DNA of 39,215 bases, from the NCBI GenBank assembly GCA_016190175.1, contig JACPRC010000024.1, positions 1-39,215 on the forward strand, in the 5' to 3' direction. Origin of the DNA: Planctomycetota bacterium. Its GTDB lineage: Bacteria > Planctomycetota > MHYJ01 > JACPRB01. Below are positions 22,177 to 31,144 of the stretch, in pieces (positions within the stretch are counted from its first letter, which is position 1; every line of letters begins with the position of its first letter). A program made the translations under genes and the position numbers. The notes under the pieces were generated by a model, which worked only from the letters and a program-made list of their open reading frames with translations, ran no database searches and was not told where the DNA came from.

Positions 22177-23007
22177 ATGGCTTTCGAGAAGATCAAGAGG
22201 TTCCTCGGCCGGAAGAAGGAGCTCCCGGGGGGACTCTGGATCAAGTGCCCCGACTGCGCGAGCACCATCTACCGCAAGGAAGTCGAGGAACGGCTGATGG
22301 TCTGCCCGCAGTGCTACTACCATTTCACGATCCCGCCGGAGCAGCGCATCGCCCAGATCCTCGACGCAGGCAGCTTTCTGGAGATGTGGACGAACCTGGA
22401 GCCCGTCGACGCGCTGCACTTCGAAGGGGTGACGAGCTACCGCCAGAAGATCGCCGCCGCGCAGAAGGCCACGGGGCAGCGGGATGCCTGCGTCGCGGGC
22501 ACCGGGAAGCTCGCAGGCCGGGACGTCGTCTTCGGCCTGACGGACTCGCGCTTCATGATGGGCTCGATGGGGTCCGTCGTCGGCGAGAAGATCGCGCGGG
22601 TGTTCGAGCTCGCAAGCGAGCGGAAGCTCCCCGTCGTCTTCGTCTCCGGCTCCGGCGGCGGCGCGCGGATGTACGAGGGCTGCCTTTCGCTCATGCAGAT
22701 GGCGAAAACGTCCGCGGCGGTCGCGCGCTTCGGCGAGCGCGGCGGGCTCTACATCTCCATCCTCACGAACCCGACGATGGCCGGAGTGATGGCGAGCTTC
22801 GCGGCGCTCGGGGACGTCACGATCGCGGAGCCGAAGGCGCTCATCGGCTTCACGGGGCCGCGCGTCATCGAGCAGACGATCAAGCAGGCGTTGCCCAAGG
22901 GCTTCCAGACCTCGGAGTTCCTTCTCGACCACGGATTCCTGGACATGATCGTCGAGCGGCGGCGGCTCAAGGACGAGGTCGCGCGGCTCCTGGGCTACCT
23001 CCAATAG
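22177..23007 (+). CDS. accD: Acetyl-CoA carboxylase carboxyltransferase beta subunit
   Basis: 276 aa. It joins the alpha subunit to move the carboxyl group from biotin to acetyl-CoA, the first step of fatty acid synthesis. The N-terminal zinc ribbon has Cys24, Cys27, Cys43 and Cys46 (KCPDC, VCPQC). The crotonase-like domain contains the CoA-binding SGSGGGARMYEG and the TNPTMAGVMASFAALGD segment. There is no accA in the window. No ribosome binding site precedes the ATG. Confidence 0.97.
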   Translation: MAFEKIKRFLGRKKELPGGLWIKCPDCASTIYRKEVEERLMVCPQCYYHFTIPPEQRIAQILDAGSFLEMWTNLEPVDALHFEGVTSYRQKIAAAQKATGQRDACVAGTGKLAGRDVVFGLTDSRFMMGSMGSVVGEKIARVFELASERKLPVVFVSGSGGGARMYEGCLSLMQMAKTSAAVARFGERGGLYISILTNPTMAGVMASFAALGDVTIAEPKALIGFTGPRVIEQTIKQALPKGFQTSEFLLDHGFLDMIVERRRLKDEVARLLGYLQ

Positions 23008-23010
23008 CCT

Positions 23011-23082
23011 TCAGCCATCAGCCGTCGGCGTTCAGCCTCTCCGGGCCGGCCGATGGCTGAGAGCTGGAAGCGGAAGGCTGCC
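23011..23082. repeat. Heptad-repeat hairpin, copy D (TCAGCNN)
   Basis: Left heptads TCAGCCA, TCAGCCG, TCGGCGT, TCAGCCT (23011-23038). Right heptads GGCTGAG, AGCTGGA, AGCGGAA, GGCTGCC (23055-23082), ending exactly at the glycosyltransferase ATG (23083). It occupies the whole space between accD and the next gene. Confidence 0.9.
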
Positions 23083-24096
23083 ATGCGCATCGCCTGCCTC
23101 ATCACCGACCTCGAGATCGGGGGCACCGAGCGGGTCCTCGAGCGGCTCGTCACGAACCTCTCCCCCGGTTTCGAGCCGCTCGTGATCTCGATGATGGGCG
23201 AGGGGCCGATCGCGGAACGGCTCCGGCCGCGCGTCCCCGTCGTCGAGCTGAAGATGCGGGGCAAGCTCGACGCCTCCGTCATGCCGAAAGCGGCCGCGAC
23301 GCTGCGCGAGTTCCGTCCCGACGTCCTGCACACGTTCCTCTTCCACGCGAACGTGCTGGGCCGGATCGTCGGATCGCTCGCGCCCGTCCCGAAGACGGTC
23401 TGCTCGCTGCGCACGCTGGAGGGGAAGGCGTACCATGCGCCGGTCCAGCGCTTCACCTGGCGCGGATTCGACCGGGTCGTATGCGCGAGCCGGGCGGTCG
23501 CGGAGCACGCGCGCCGGCGGATGGGCATCCGCGGCGCCCGCGTGATCCACAACGGCGTCCCCCTCCCTTCGAACCGCGGCGGGATCAAGGAGGAGCTCGG
23601 CCTCGCGCCGCTCGTGGCGACGTCGGTCCGCATGGCGAAGGGCAAGGGCGCGCGCGAGTTCGTGGGGCTCGCCGCGCGGATCCCGGAGGCCCACTTCGTC
23701 CTCATCGGAGGCGGAGCGGAGGAGGCGGATCTGCGGCGCATCGCCGGCCCGAACGTCCGCTTCGCCGGATGGCGCGACGACGCGGCGGCGCTCCTCGTGG
23801 ACGCGGACGTCTTCGTCCACGCCTCCCGGCTCGGCGAGGGCTTCCCGAACGCGGTCGCGGAGGCGATGGCCGCGGGATGCGCCGTCGTCGCGACGGACGC
23901 CGGGGGGACGCGCGAGGTCGTCGGCGACGCGGGCGTCGTGACGGACGACCTCGAGCCCGCCGTCCGCGCGCTGCTCGCGGACGGGGCGCGGCGGCGTGCG
24001 CTCGGGCGGGCCGCGCGCGACCGGGCGGAGCGGTTCTTCTCGATCGCCGCGATGGTGCGCGCGTACGAGGATCTCTATCGAGAGATGATTCCTTGA
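23083..24096 (+). CDS. Glycosyltransferase family 4 (GT-B fold)
   Basis: 337 aa. The N-terminal Rossmann domain starts RIACLITDLEIGGTERVL, typical of GT4 enzymes. The C-terminal nucleotide-sugar domain carries the EX7E motif (Glu252 and Glu260 in GEGFPNAVAEAMAAG) and TDAGGTREVV. It would transfer a sugar from an NDP donor to a lipid or polysaccharide acceptor at the inner membrane face, acceptor unknown. The start at 23083 is chosen because an upstream ATG at 23053 lies inside the hairpin repeat. Its stop codon overlaps the promoter of the following sigma factor. Confidence 0.9.
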   Translation: MRIACLITDLEIGGTERVLERLVTNLSPGFEPLVISMMGEGPIAERLRPRVPVVELKMRGKLDASVMPKAAATLREFRPDVLHTFLFHANVLGRIVGSLAPVPKTVCSLRTLEGKAYHAPVQRFTWRGFDRVVCASRAVAEHARRRMGIRGARVIHNGVPLPSNRGGIKEELGLAPLVATSVRMAKGKGAREFVGLAARIPEAHFVLIGGGAEEADLRRIAGPNVRFAGWRDDAAALLVDADVFVHASRLGEGFPNAVAEAMAAGCAVVATDAGGTREVVGDAGVVTDDLEPAVRALLADGARRRALGRAARDRAERFFSIAAMVRAYEDLYREMIP

Positions 24097-24120
24097 TTGC
24101 GCGGCGCGGCTCCGTATAAT
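24093..24120 (+). promoter_or_regulatory. Promoter of the sigma-70 family gene
   Basis: TTGATT (24093-24098), a 16-bp spacer, and a perfect TATAAT (24115-24120). Transcription would start about 25 bases before the ATG at 24150. The -35 box contains the stop codon of the glycosyltransferase gene. Confidence 0.65.
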
Positions 24121-24149
24121 GGGCGCGGGCGCGAAGGCCGAAGGAACGC

Positions 24150-25004
24150 ATGATCGCCGTGAACCAGGAAAGCGGTCTCGAGCAGTACCTCCGGGAGATC
24201 CAGCAGGTCCCGCTCCTCACCGCCCCGCAGGAACGCAAGCTCGCCCACCGGATGAAGGCGAAGAAGACGACCGACCCCGACCGGCGCTCCGCCCGCGACC
24301 AGTTCATCCGCGCGAACCTGCGCCTCGTCGTTTCCGTCGCCAAGAACTACCTGAACCGCGGGCTCTCCTTCCTCGACCTGATCGAGGAGGGGAACCTGGG
24401 GCTGCTCAAGGCGGTGCAGCGGTTCGACGTGCGCAAGAAGTGCCGCTTCAGCACGTACGCAACGTGGTGGATCCGCCAGGCGATCCGCCGCGCCCTCGTG
24501 AACACGGCGAAGACGGTGCGCATCCCCTCGTACATGGTCGAGGTCATCGCGAAGTGGAAGTCGGTCCACAACGAGCTGACGCAGTCGCTCGGGCGCCGGC
24601 CGGACATCTGCGAGATCGCCGACGCGATGGACATGGGACGGGAGGGGATGGAGATCCTCAAACGGGCCATCAACGCGAGCGACAACCTGGGCCGGCCGGT
24701 GTCGCTCGACGTCATGTGGCCCACGAGCGAGGTCGCCGACGGCAAGGACGACAACCACCCCGAGAAGAACGTCTTCACGCAGATGGACTCGGAGCGGATC
24801 GAGAACCTGCTCCGGTCGATCAACGAGCGCGAGGCCGCGGTGCTGCGCTACCGCTACGGCCTCTACGACGGTCAACCGATGACGCTGGGGGACATCGGGA
24901 AGAAGCTGAGGATCACGCGCGAGCGCGTCCGGCAGATCGAGAAGCTCGCGCTCACGCGGCTCCACCGGCGGCTGCAGAAGCGGGTCGAGGCGGAGGCGGA
25001 ATAG
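24150..25004 (+). CDS. Sigma-70 family factor (RpoD/SigA-related, no region 1.1)
   Basis: 284 aa. Region 1.2 is at about 7-35 ([16 protein letters not shown]). Region 2 spans about 50-122 and includes the core-binding and -10 recognition motifs [20 protein letters not shown] and [18 protein letters not shown]. Region 3 covers about 125-200. Region 4 is at about 218-275 ([18 protein letters not shown], with [18 protein letters not shown]). The absence of region 1.1 and the short length point to a group 2 or compact primary sigma factor. It is convergent with the next gene, with a 6-bp gap. Confidence 0.94.
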   Translation: MIAVNQESGLEQYLREIQQVPLLTAPQERKLAHRMKAKKTTDPDRRSARDQFIRANLRLVVSVAKNYLNRGLSFLDLIEEGNLGLLKAVQRFDVRKKCRFSTYATWWIRQAIRRALVNTAKTVRIPSYMVEVIAKWKSVHNELTQSLGRRPDICEIADAMDMGREGMEILKRAINASDNLGRPVSLDVMWPTSEVADGKDDNHPEKNVFTQMDSERIENLLRSINEREAAVLRYRYGLYDGQPMTLGDIGKKLRITRERVRQIEKLALTRLHRRLQKRVEAEAE

Positions 25005-25010
25005 ACGCGA

Positions 25011-25427
25011 TCAGGCGAACGCCCCGGGCCAGAGCCGGGACGCCACCACCCACGGAGCCACCACGGCGGCTCCGTACACGACGACCGACAGCGGGATCAG
25101 CAGCAGGGCCCGAGCGCGATACTCCAGGGCAAGGTAGATCCAAGCTACGAGCGGTCCGAGGAAGATGATCCCGAACCACCACCCGCCGATCTCGCGACCG
25201 CGCCGGCGACGGTCGATCGTGATCCAGACGGCTTGGCCGATCACGCCGATCACGCGGGGCAGCCACCGCAGGAGGGTGAGGCGGCCGTCGGCCGGATCCG
25301 CCGCGAGCATCTTGAGGTAGTACAGCTCGGCGGTGTAGCACGCGGCGACCGCGACGGCGAGGAACCAGCACTCCTGACGCAGAGACGGCCGCCAGACCCG
25401 CGCCGGCCCGGAAGGCGGCTCGCCCAT
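25011..25427 (-). CDS. Small membrane protein of unknown function
   Basis: 138 aa with about four hydrophobic stretches (CWFLAVAVAACYTAELYYL, a central segment around WLPRVIGVIGQAVWITI, WWFGIIFLGPLVAWIYLAL, and LLLIPLSVVVYGAAVVAPWVV) and a basic loop RRRRGRE. No family is recognised. It starts 2 bp downstream of the fbp stop, so it is the third gene of the fba-fbp operon. A GTG at 25433 is an alternative start. Confidence 0.7.
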   Translation of the reverse strand: MGEPPSGPARVWRPSLRQECWFLAVAVAACYTAELYYLKMLAADPADGRLTLLRWLPRVIGVIGQAVWITIDRRRRGREIGGWWFGIIFLGPLVAWIYLALEYRARALLLIPLSVVVYGAAVVAPWVVASRLWPGAFA

Positions 25428-25429
25428 CG

Positions 25430-26422
25430 TCACTTCCGGTTCACGAAGCTCTCGTACTCCCGGACGTCCTCCTCGCTCCCCACGATGAACGGCACCTTCT
25501 GGTGGAGCTCGACAGGTTCGACGTCGAGGATCCGCCCCGTGCCGGTCGTCGCGATCCCGCCGGCCTGCTCCGCGATGAAGGCCATGGGCGCGGCCTCGTA
25601 GAGGAGCCGCAGCTTCGGCTTCGGGACCGCCGGATAGAGGAAGATGCCCCCGTTGATCAGAGTCCGGTGGAAGTCCGCCACGAGCGTGCCGACGTAGCGC
25701 AGCGAGTACGGCCGGCCGGTGTCCGGGTCCTTGTCTTTCAGGTAGTCGACGTACTTCCGCGTCCCCTCATCCCACGACCTCGAGTACCCCTCGTTGATGG
25801 AGTACGACTTCCCGCGCTTCGGCGTGCGGATGTTGCGGTGCGAGAGGAGGAACTCGCCCACCGTCGGATCGAGCGTGAAACCGCTGACGCCGTTGCCCGT
25901 CGTGTAGACGAGCATCACGCTCGAGCCGTAGATCACGTAGCCCGCCGCGACCTGCCGGTGGCCGGGCTGGAGGCAGTCCTCCAGGCGTCCGTCCTCGCCC
26001 GGCGTAACCTTCCGGTGGACCGAGAAGATCGTCCCGATGGAGATGTTCACGTCGATGTTCGAGGACCCGTCCAGGGGGTCGTACATCAGCACGTACTTGC
26101 CGTGCTTGAACTGTTTCGGGATCGGGATGATCTCGGGGCGCTCCTCGCTCGCCATGCAGCAGAGGTGGCCACCGTGGTCCATCGCCTTGAAGATGCGGTC
26201 CTGCGCATACTCGTCGAGCTTCTGGACCTGCTCGCCGTGCACGTTCTGGTCGCCCGTCAGCCCGAGGATGTCGATGAGGCCGGCGCGGCGCACCTCGCGC
26301 GCGATCATCTTGACCGCCAGGATCAGGTCCCAGAGCAGGGCCGTGAACGACCCGGTGGCCTCCGGGTGGAGCGACTGCTCTTCCGCGATGTGGCGCTGGA
26401 TCGTGACGATGGGTGCGCTCAT
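25430..26422 (-). CDS. fbp: Fructose-1,6-bisphosphatase class I
   Basis: 330 aa. It hydrolyses fructose 1,6-bisphosphate to fructose 6-phosphate in gluconeogenesis. Metal-site motifs are visible: [14 protein letters not shown] (57-70), SEE (92-94), DPLDGSSN (115-122). Further conserved segments are [12 protein letters not shown] and [27 protein letters not shown]. Its start lies one base after the aldolase stop (TGACATG), so the two steps are coupled in one transcript. Confidence 0.97.
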   Translation of the reverse strand: MSAPIVTIQRHIAEEQSLHPEATGSFTALLWDLILAVKMIAREVRRAGLIDILGLTGDQNVHGEQVQKLDEYAQDRIFKAMDHGGHLCCMASEERPEIIPIPKQFKHGKYVLMYDPLDGSSNIDVNISIGTIFSVHRKVTPGEDGRLEDCLQPGHRQVAAGYVIYGSSVMLVYTTGNGVSGFTLDPTVGEFLLSHRNIRTPKRGKSYSINEGYSRSWDEGTRKYVDYLKDKDPDTGRPYSLRYVGTLVADFHRTLINGGIFLYPAVPKPKLRLLYEAAPMAFIAEQAGGIATTGTGRILDVEPVELHQKVPFIVGSEEDVREYESFVNRK

Positions 26423-26423
26423 G

Positions 26424-27770
26424 TCACAGCCCTCCCGGCTTCGGCGGACTTACCGGAACGGGCTTCACGTGCTGCGCCAGCACCTTCCGGGTCCCCTTCA
26501 GGTTCAGGAGCGTCATGAGCTTGCGGAACTTCCCCTCCAGCCCCTCCAGGATCGGCCCGAGCACGTCCGAAGGCAGGCTCCAGATCTCCTTCTTGAACGG
26601 GCCCCACACGCGCTTGATGGACTTCTCCACGTTCTGCGCCTCCGTCTGCCCTTCCTTCCATTCGGCCGGCTTGTTCTTCCGGCACCATTCCACCATCTGC
26701 GGCTTGAGCGGGAACTTCGGGTGATCGAACACCATGCGCTGGAACTCCGTCGCGAGATGGATCTCGACGGCCTCGTGTTTCGGGAACTGGTCGAAGAGGT
26801 GCTCGGGCAGCGTCGAAGCGCCGTGCTGCACGGTGCCGCCCAGGCCGTGTCCGCGGCAGGCACGCGAGATCTCGCGCAGGACGGCGAAGTCGATGTCCAC
26901 CTGGACGCGCGACCCGTCGGCGGCGACGACCCCGCCGTGCGAGGTCCCCGTCTGGACGCTCATCTTCGAGATGGGCTTGCCGGCCCATTTCTCCCGGTAG
27001 CCCGCGTAATAGGCCTCGAACTCCTCCACGGTGGAGTTCTTCTTGCCGACTTCGCCGATCTCCCCGCCCACGGACACCTCGACGGGCTGGATCCCGCGGA
27101 TGAACTCGGTCAGCTCCGCGGCGCGCTCGTAGTTGTCGCGCTGCTGCTCCTTGACTGTCGGGCGTTCGAGGACGACGAGGGTCGACGAGTCGATGTCGAT
27201 GTTGTAGAAGCCGGCTTCGATCGCCTCCTTCGTCAGCTTCTTGATCTCGTCCGTGACCTTTGCGGCGTCCTTGAAATACTCCTTCGCCGAGAACTGGAAG
27301 TGGTCGCCCTGGATGAAGACGGGCCCCTCCCACCCTTCCTTGATCGCCGCGGCGAGGACGCACGGGGAATATTCGGCGGGCCGGAGGTCGCAGTACCCCA
27401 TCTCGCTCTTGGCGATCTCGAAGAGGAACGGACCGGCGTCGAGCGACTTCGCCGCCCGGAAGAGCGCGCGCGCCTTGTCGTAGACGAGGCCCCGGAGGTT
27501 GTGCGCGGGGACGGTGAAACCGCCGGCCCGGCCGGCCCCGATCGCGTCGTACAGCCCCTGGATCGAGGCGCTCACGGCCCCGAGAGCGTTCGCTCCCATG
27601 CGGATGATCCAGCGCGCCGCCTCCTTCGCGCCGTCGCCGAACACCGCCGTCCGCACGAGCTTGTCGATCTGGCCGACGAACCTGCCGCGGTCCTTCACCG
27701 CGAACGGCTCGATCGTAATCACGTCCTTGAGAGACTCCACCATCTCGCGGGGGCTCTTGAAGAGGTCCAT
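26424..27770 (-). CDS. Class II fructose-bisphosphate aldolase-like protein
   Basis: 448 aa, longer than typical class II aldolases of about 300-360 aa. Motifs of the zinc-dependent family are present: GDHFQF (155-160), the IDIDSS strand (191-196), GEIGEVG (236-242), QTGTSHGG (273-280) and [13 protein letters not shown] (314-326). It is expected to condense dihydroxyacetone phosphate with glyceraldehyde 3-phosphate, and its position immediately before fbp supports this. The C-terminal 120 residues ([20 protein letters not shown] and beyond) are an extra helical extension. GGGAGGAACGA precedes the ATG. A tagatose-bisphosphate aldolase role cannot be excluded. Confidence 0.85.
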   Translation of the reverse strand: MDLFKSPREMVESLKDVITIEPFAVKDRGRFVGQIDKLVRTAVFGDGAKEAARWIIRMGANALGAVSASIQGLYDAIGAGRAGGFTVPAHNLRGLVYDKARALFRAAKSLDAGPFLFEIAKSEMGYCDLRPAEYSPCVLAAAIKEGWEGPVFIQGDHFQFSAKEYFKDAAKVTDEIKKLTKEAIEAGFYNIDIDSSTLVVLERPTVKEQQRDNYERAAELTEFIRGIQPVEVSVGGEIGEVGKKNSTVEEFEAYYAGYREKWAGKPISKMSVQTGTSHGGVVAADGSRVQVDIDFAVLREISRACRGHGLGGTVQHGASTLPEHLFDQFPKHEAVEIHLATEFQRMVFDHPKFPLKPQMVEWCRKNKPAEWKEGQTEAQNVEKSIKRVWGPFKKEIWSLPSDVLGPILEGLEGKFRKLMTLLNLKGTRKVLAQHVKPVPVSPPKPGGL

Positions 27771-27799
27771 TCGTTCCTCCCGGCTTGAAGTTCGCCGGG

Positions 27800-27829
27800 A
27801 TTATGGCGGCCCGTTCCGATGGATGTCAA
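27800..27829 (-). promoter_or_regulatory. Strong promoter of the fba-fbp operon
   Basis: Minus strand TTGACA (complement of 27824-27829, perfect -35), an 18-bp spacer, and CATAAT (complement of 27800-27805, one mismatch). The predicted leader is about 23 bases and includes the GGGAGG ribosome binding site. Confidence 0.75.
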
Positions 27830-27867
27830 ACAGAAAGGCCGCCCCCTCTCCTCGCGGATCTCCCGGA

Positions 27868-29931
27868 TCAGGCGCTATCCTCTTCGGGAACCTCCTCTGC
27901 ACCCCGAAGCGGGAACTCCACGCGATCGACCTTGCGCGGATGCCGAGCAACTACCTTCCGTTGCTCCGCGTCGAGCCCGTAGAGCTTCTCGACCATGGAG
28001 TCGAGTTCGGTCCACATCGCGGCGAGCGTTCCCCGAACCGCCCTTCGCTCGCCCTCGCCGGTCGCCTTCCGGAGCTGCTCCTGCTGCGCCCCGATGAGCC
28101 CGCCCACCCGAGCGAGCTGTGCCGAGAGCGGACCCGACTGGAGCGCCGCGTAGGGAAAGGGGACGAGCTCGGCGAACTGGCGGTTGAACTTCCTCCAGCC
28201 GGCATCGTTCAAGCCGGCCTTCAGGCGGGCGAGCGCGCTGAAGAGGGACGAGTTGAAGACGGAGGCGACGGTGACGAGGGCGATGCCTTCCCCGCGAACG
28301 CTCAGGCTGTTCACGTTGACGTTGTCCTGGTAGACCTCGCCCGCCTGATCGACGGCCGCCACCGTGTCCTCGATGGTCATGGGAAACAGCACCTTGGCCC
28401 GCGCCTGCTGAACGAGATTCTGGGGCCGAGTGTACAGGTGCCAGCGGTCGCGCCCGTCGGGCACCTCGACCTTCTTCCTGAGCGTGTCGCGGTTCTCCTC
28501 CAGGTAAGCAGCCGTCTTGGGAAAGCGCTGCCGAAACTCCGGCCAGCGGATCTCGGTCGCATTCTCGCCGGCCACGTCGTACGGGAAGATGACCCAGGCG
28601 TCGGCGTTGTCCGATCGGAAGGGGTAGAAGCCTCGGTTCCGACAGAGCGGCCTCAGGGCCTTGCGCTCCAGCACAACCTCCGCGCCGAGGCCGTTCACGC
28701 CCCGGACGGAGCGCGTCGTGACATCGATCGGCTGCAACTGGTAGAGCTTCCCGTAGAGCGTCTGCAGACCGACGCTGATCTCGATGTCGCGGTGCTACCC
28801 GATAGTCCCGTGGCGCTTCGCGAGGTCCGCGTGGACACCGAGGAGGTCGGGCTGATCGAGCGACCACGGGCCGTCGTCGAGCTTGGCCGTCTTCTGGCGC
28901 GCCTTCACGGACGGCGCGTCGGCCTGCGCCGCGGCGAGGTTTTCATAGGTCCGATATTCGAAGGATTCGGAGCCGGACTCCAGAACGATGATGGTCGTGT
29001 AGGTCGTTCGTCCCGTGAAGACCTGGACATCGCGGAAATCCTCCACGCTCTCCAGGAGCTGCCCCTCCCGCAACCAGCGGCGCGTGGATTCCCCGTACTC
29101 GGTCTTGAAGAACCGATTCTGGATGATGAAGCCGAGGCGTCCACCCGGCCGGAGCAACTTCACCGACCGCTCCATGAAGGGCATGGCGATGTCCGTCTTG
29201 CCCTCCTGTGCCGTGACGTACCGGCCCCCCTCTTTGATGTAGCGGCACATCTCGGGCATCCATTCCTTGTAGCGCTTCACTTCGACGTACGGCGGATTCC
29301 CCACCACGGCGTGAAAGCCCCCCTCGGCCAGGACGTTCCCGAAGCCGAAGGCCCTGTCGTCCCAGGGAAACGGCATCGTCGCGCGCACGACGTCCGGGTC
29401 CAGGCCGAGCCCGGCGATATCGGGTCCGACGAGGGAGTTGCCCTGCCTCACGTTCGGGCCGATCCCGGCAAGCAACTCCTGCGGCTTCTCCGGCAGGTCG
29501 CCCGCGGCCCGCTCCAGATGGCGGAGCGCCAGCGACATGCGGGCCACCTCCACGGCGTTCGGGTCGATGTCCACTCCGTGAAGGCACTCCGTGATGATCC
29601 GCCGCGATGCTTCGACCGAGAGGCGCAGTCCGCCCTCGTCATCGACGAGCAGCGACTTTCTGCGCGGGTCGCGGGGATGCTCCCGGCCCCATTCCAGAAG
29701 CGCCTCCTCGATGCGGTCGTAGGCGCCGAGGAGGAAGCTCCCCGATCCGCACGCGGGATCCAAGACCCGCAGGTTGAGGATGACGTCCGGGTCGGCGTCC
29801 TTCGTCAAGGGAGCCAGAGTCCGCCGGACGACCCGGCGCACGACCCACGGCGGGGTGTAAACCGCGCCCTTCGTCCGCTGATACTCGGGCTTGAATTCGT
29901 CCTTCACGGCGGGCGCAGAACGGATGCGCAT
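27868..29931 (-). pseudogene. Decayed type IIG (Eco57I-like) restriction-modification enzyme with in-frame TAG
   Basis: About 687 codons in one frame, interrupted by a TAG at 28795-28797. Upstream of the stop (378 aa): YTPPWVVRRVV (25-35), motif I DPACGSG (58-64), motif IV NPPY (212-215), then GRLGFIIQNRFFKTEYG. These are the adenine-N6 methyltransferase core. Downstream of the stop the same frame continues HRDIEISVGLQTLYGKLYQL and ALRPLCRNRGFYPF, matching the C-terminal target-recognition domain of these enzymes. The N-terminal nuclease/helical region normally preceding YTP is missing. The gene is therefore truncated and carries a nonsense codon, most simply a dead defence gene. Suppression of the TAG or a split enzyme are less likely alternatives; a start at 28737 for the second half would be TTG. 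Confidence 0.85.
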
Positions 29932-29975
29932 CCCACACCTGGCTGGTCAACCCTTATGGATGGAGCAGCCAGAAA

Positions 29976-30149
29976 GAACAAGGAACGGAGAACAAAGAAC
30001 AGAGAGAGCCGGGGGAAGCCTCCCCGGCTTGCCCGCCGGAGCCCGGAGGGCGAAGGAGGGTCCCCCTCCTTGCGTGTTCCGAGGCAAAGGAGAGGGTGCG
30101 GGGGAGCCTTCCCCCGCCCGCTTTCTTCTTCGTTCTTTGTTCTCGGTTC
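29976..30149. repeat. Heptad-repeat hairpin of a second type (GAACNNN)
   Basis: Four GAAC cores exactly seven bases apart (29976, 29983, 29990, 29997) on the left, and three GTTC cores seven bases apart (30132, 30139, 30146) on the right. The block GAGAACAAAGAAC is matched by its reverse complement on the other arm. The loop of about 130 bp contains a perfect 8-bp hairpin AGCCGGGG/CCCCGGCT (30007-30029) and purine-rich runs. The layout equals that of the TCAGCNN hairpins with a different heptamer. It marks the edge where the restriction gene has lost its N-terminus. Confidence 0.8.
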
Positions 30150-30151
30150 TC

Positions 30152-30188
30152 TCTGACTGGTCAGCCCAATAAGTGCTGACCAGTCAGA
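30152..30188. repeat. 14-bp perfect inverted repeat TCTGACTGGTCAGC
   Basis: TCTGACTGGTCAGC (30152-30165) and GCTGACCAGTCAGA (30175-30188), with a 9-base loop. It stands directly next to the GAACNNN hairpin and 20-50 bp before the phosphatase gene. CTGGTCA followed by a CCC run recurs at about 29943-29953 on the other side of the hairpin. It may be an operator, a terminator without a T-run, or part of a mobile hairpin unit. Confidence 0.6.
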
Positions 30189-30232
30189 TCCCCCACGACA
30201 AACAGTCGATGGCGGACGCGCGAGGATCTATA

Positions 30233-30865
30233 GTGACCGATGTGAAGCCGGACCTGCTTCTGTTCGACCTCGACGGTACCCTCGCCGACACCGCGGACGA
30301 CATCGCGGACTCGCTTCTCTCCGTCCTCGATGCCGCCGGCCGCCCGCCCCTGCCGCGCGCCGACATCGTAGCGGCGATCGGAAACGGCGTCCGTCGCCTG
30401 GTCGAAAGGACGACCCCGCCTCCTCACGAGGAGATCGTCGCGCGATTCATGACCGTCTATGCTTCCCGCTGCCTCCAGCGCACGCGCCTCTATCCGGGCG
30501 TGCTTGAGACGCTCGGGAGGCTCCCCGGCCGGAAGGTCATCCTGACGAACAAGCCGGCGGACCTCTCGCACACGATCGTCCGGGGCCTCGCCATTGCGGG
30601 TTTTTTCGAGCGGATCTACGGAGGCGACTCCCTGCCCGCGCGGAAGCCCGACCGGGAGGTGGTCCGCGCCATCCTGGCAGAGACGGGCGCCCGCAGGCCC
30701 GTCCTGATCGGCGACAGCGGCGTGGACGTCCAGACGGCGCGCAACGCCGGCATCCCGGTCATCGTCGTGACGTACGGATACCACAAGCCGGGGGATCTCG
30801 ACGCGGCGGACGCACGCGTCGACCGCTTCGAGAAGCTCGCGGTCTGCATCGAGACGTTCCCTTGA
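30233..30865 (+). CDS. HAD-family phosphatase, phosphoglycolate phosphatase-like
   Basis: 210 aa from the GTG at 30233, preceded by GAGGA at a 6-base spacing; an ATG at 30209 would add 8 residues. HAD motif I is LFDLDGTLADT with nucleophile and acid Asp (DxD). Motif II is the Thr in VILTNKP, and motif III/IV are the Lys in ARKPDRE and GDSGVDVQTARNAG. The alpha-helical cap of Gph-type enzymes lies between. It likely removes phosphate from 2-phosphoglycolate or a similar small sugar phosphate; the exact substrate cannot be read from sequence. Confidence 0.87.
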   Translation: MTDVKPDLLLFDLDGTLADTADDIADSLLSVLDAAGRPPLPRADIVAAIGNGVRRLVERTTPPPHEEIVARFMTVYASRCLQRTRLYPGVLETLGRLPGRKVILTNKPADLSHTIVRGLAIAGFFERIYGGDSLPARKPDREVVRAILAETGARRPVLIGDSGVDVQTARNAGIPVIVVTYGYHKPGDLDAADARVDRFEKLAVCIETFP

Positions 30866-31144
30866 CGCGGCAGGAGCGGCGTAGTCCGAAGTCCCCCGTC
30901 CAGGGCGCGGCGGACGCGTCCGAACTGAAGGACGCCGTAAGGCCCGCCGCGCTGTGGATTGAAGGAAGCGGAATTCCCGTGAGCGAGGCGACGGAAGGCC
31001 CACGTATGAGACATGTCGCCCTCATCCTTGCAGCCCATGCGGGAAGCGGAATGCGTCCTTCGCGAGGCCTACACCCGCGCCCCTGAACCTGGAGGAGGCG
31101 GGCCTGTCCGTGCTCGCGGTCGCGGGATATACTCCCTTTCAGTC

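Noticed and set aside
13568-23082. TCAGCNN arrays as CRISPR repeats
   Set aside because: The units are 7 bp without spacers and occur as inverted arms, with no cas genes nearby.
27875-28867. Alternative open frame over the methylase amber codon that would remove the stop by frameshift
   Set aside because: The homology of the target-recognition half continues in the same frame as the methylase half, so the lesion is a nonsense codon, not a frameshift.
27499-30156. 885-codon plus-strand open frame spanning the aldolase start and the methylase remnant
   Set aside because: It crosses two real minus-strand features, a strong promoter and an intergenic region, and has no domain.
30862-31086. 74-codon frame overlapping the end of the phosphatase gene
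   Set aside because: TTG start, no recognisable content, and a ribosome binding site is not visible; it probably represents leader DNA of the kinase gene.
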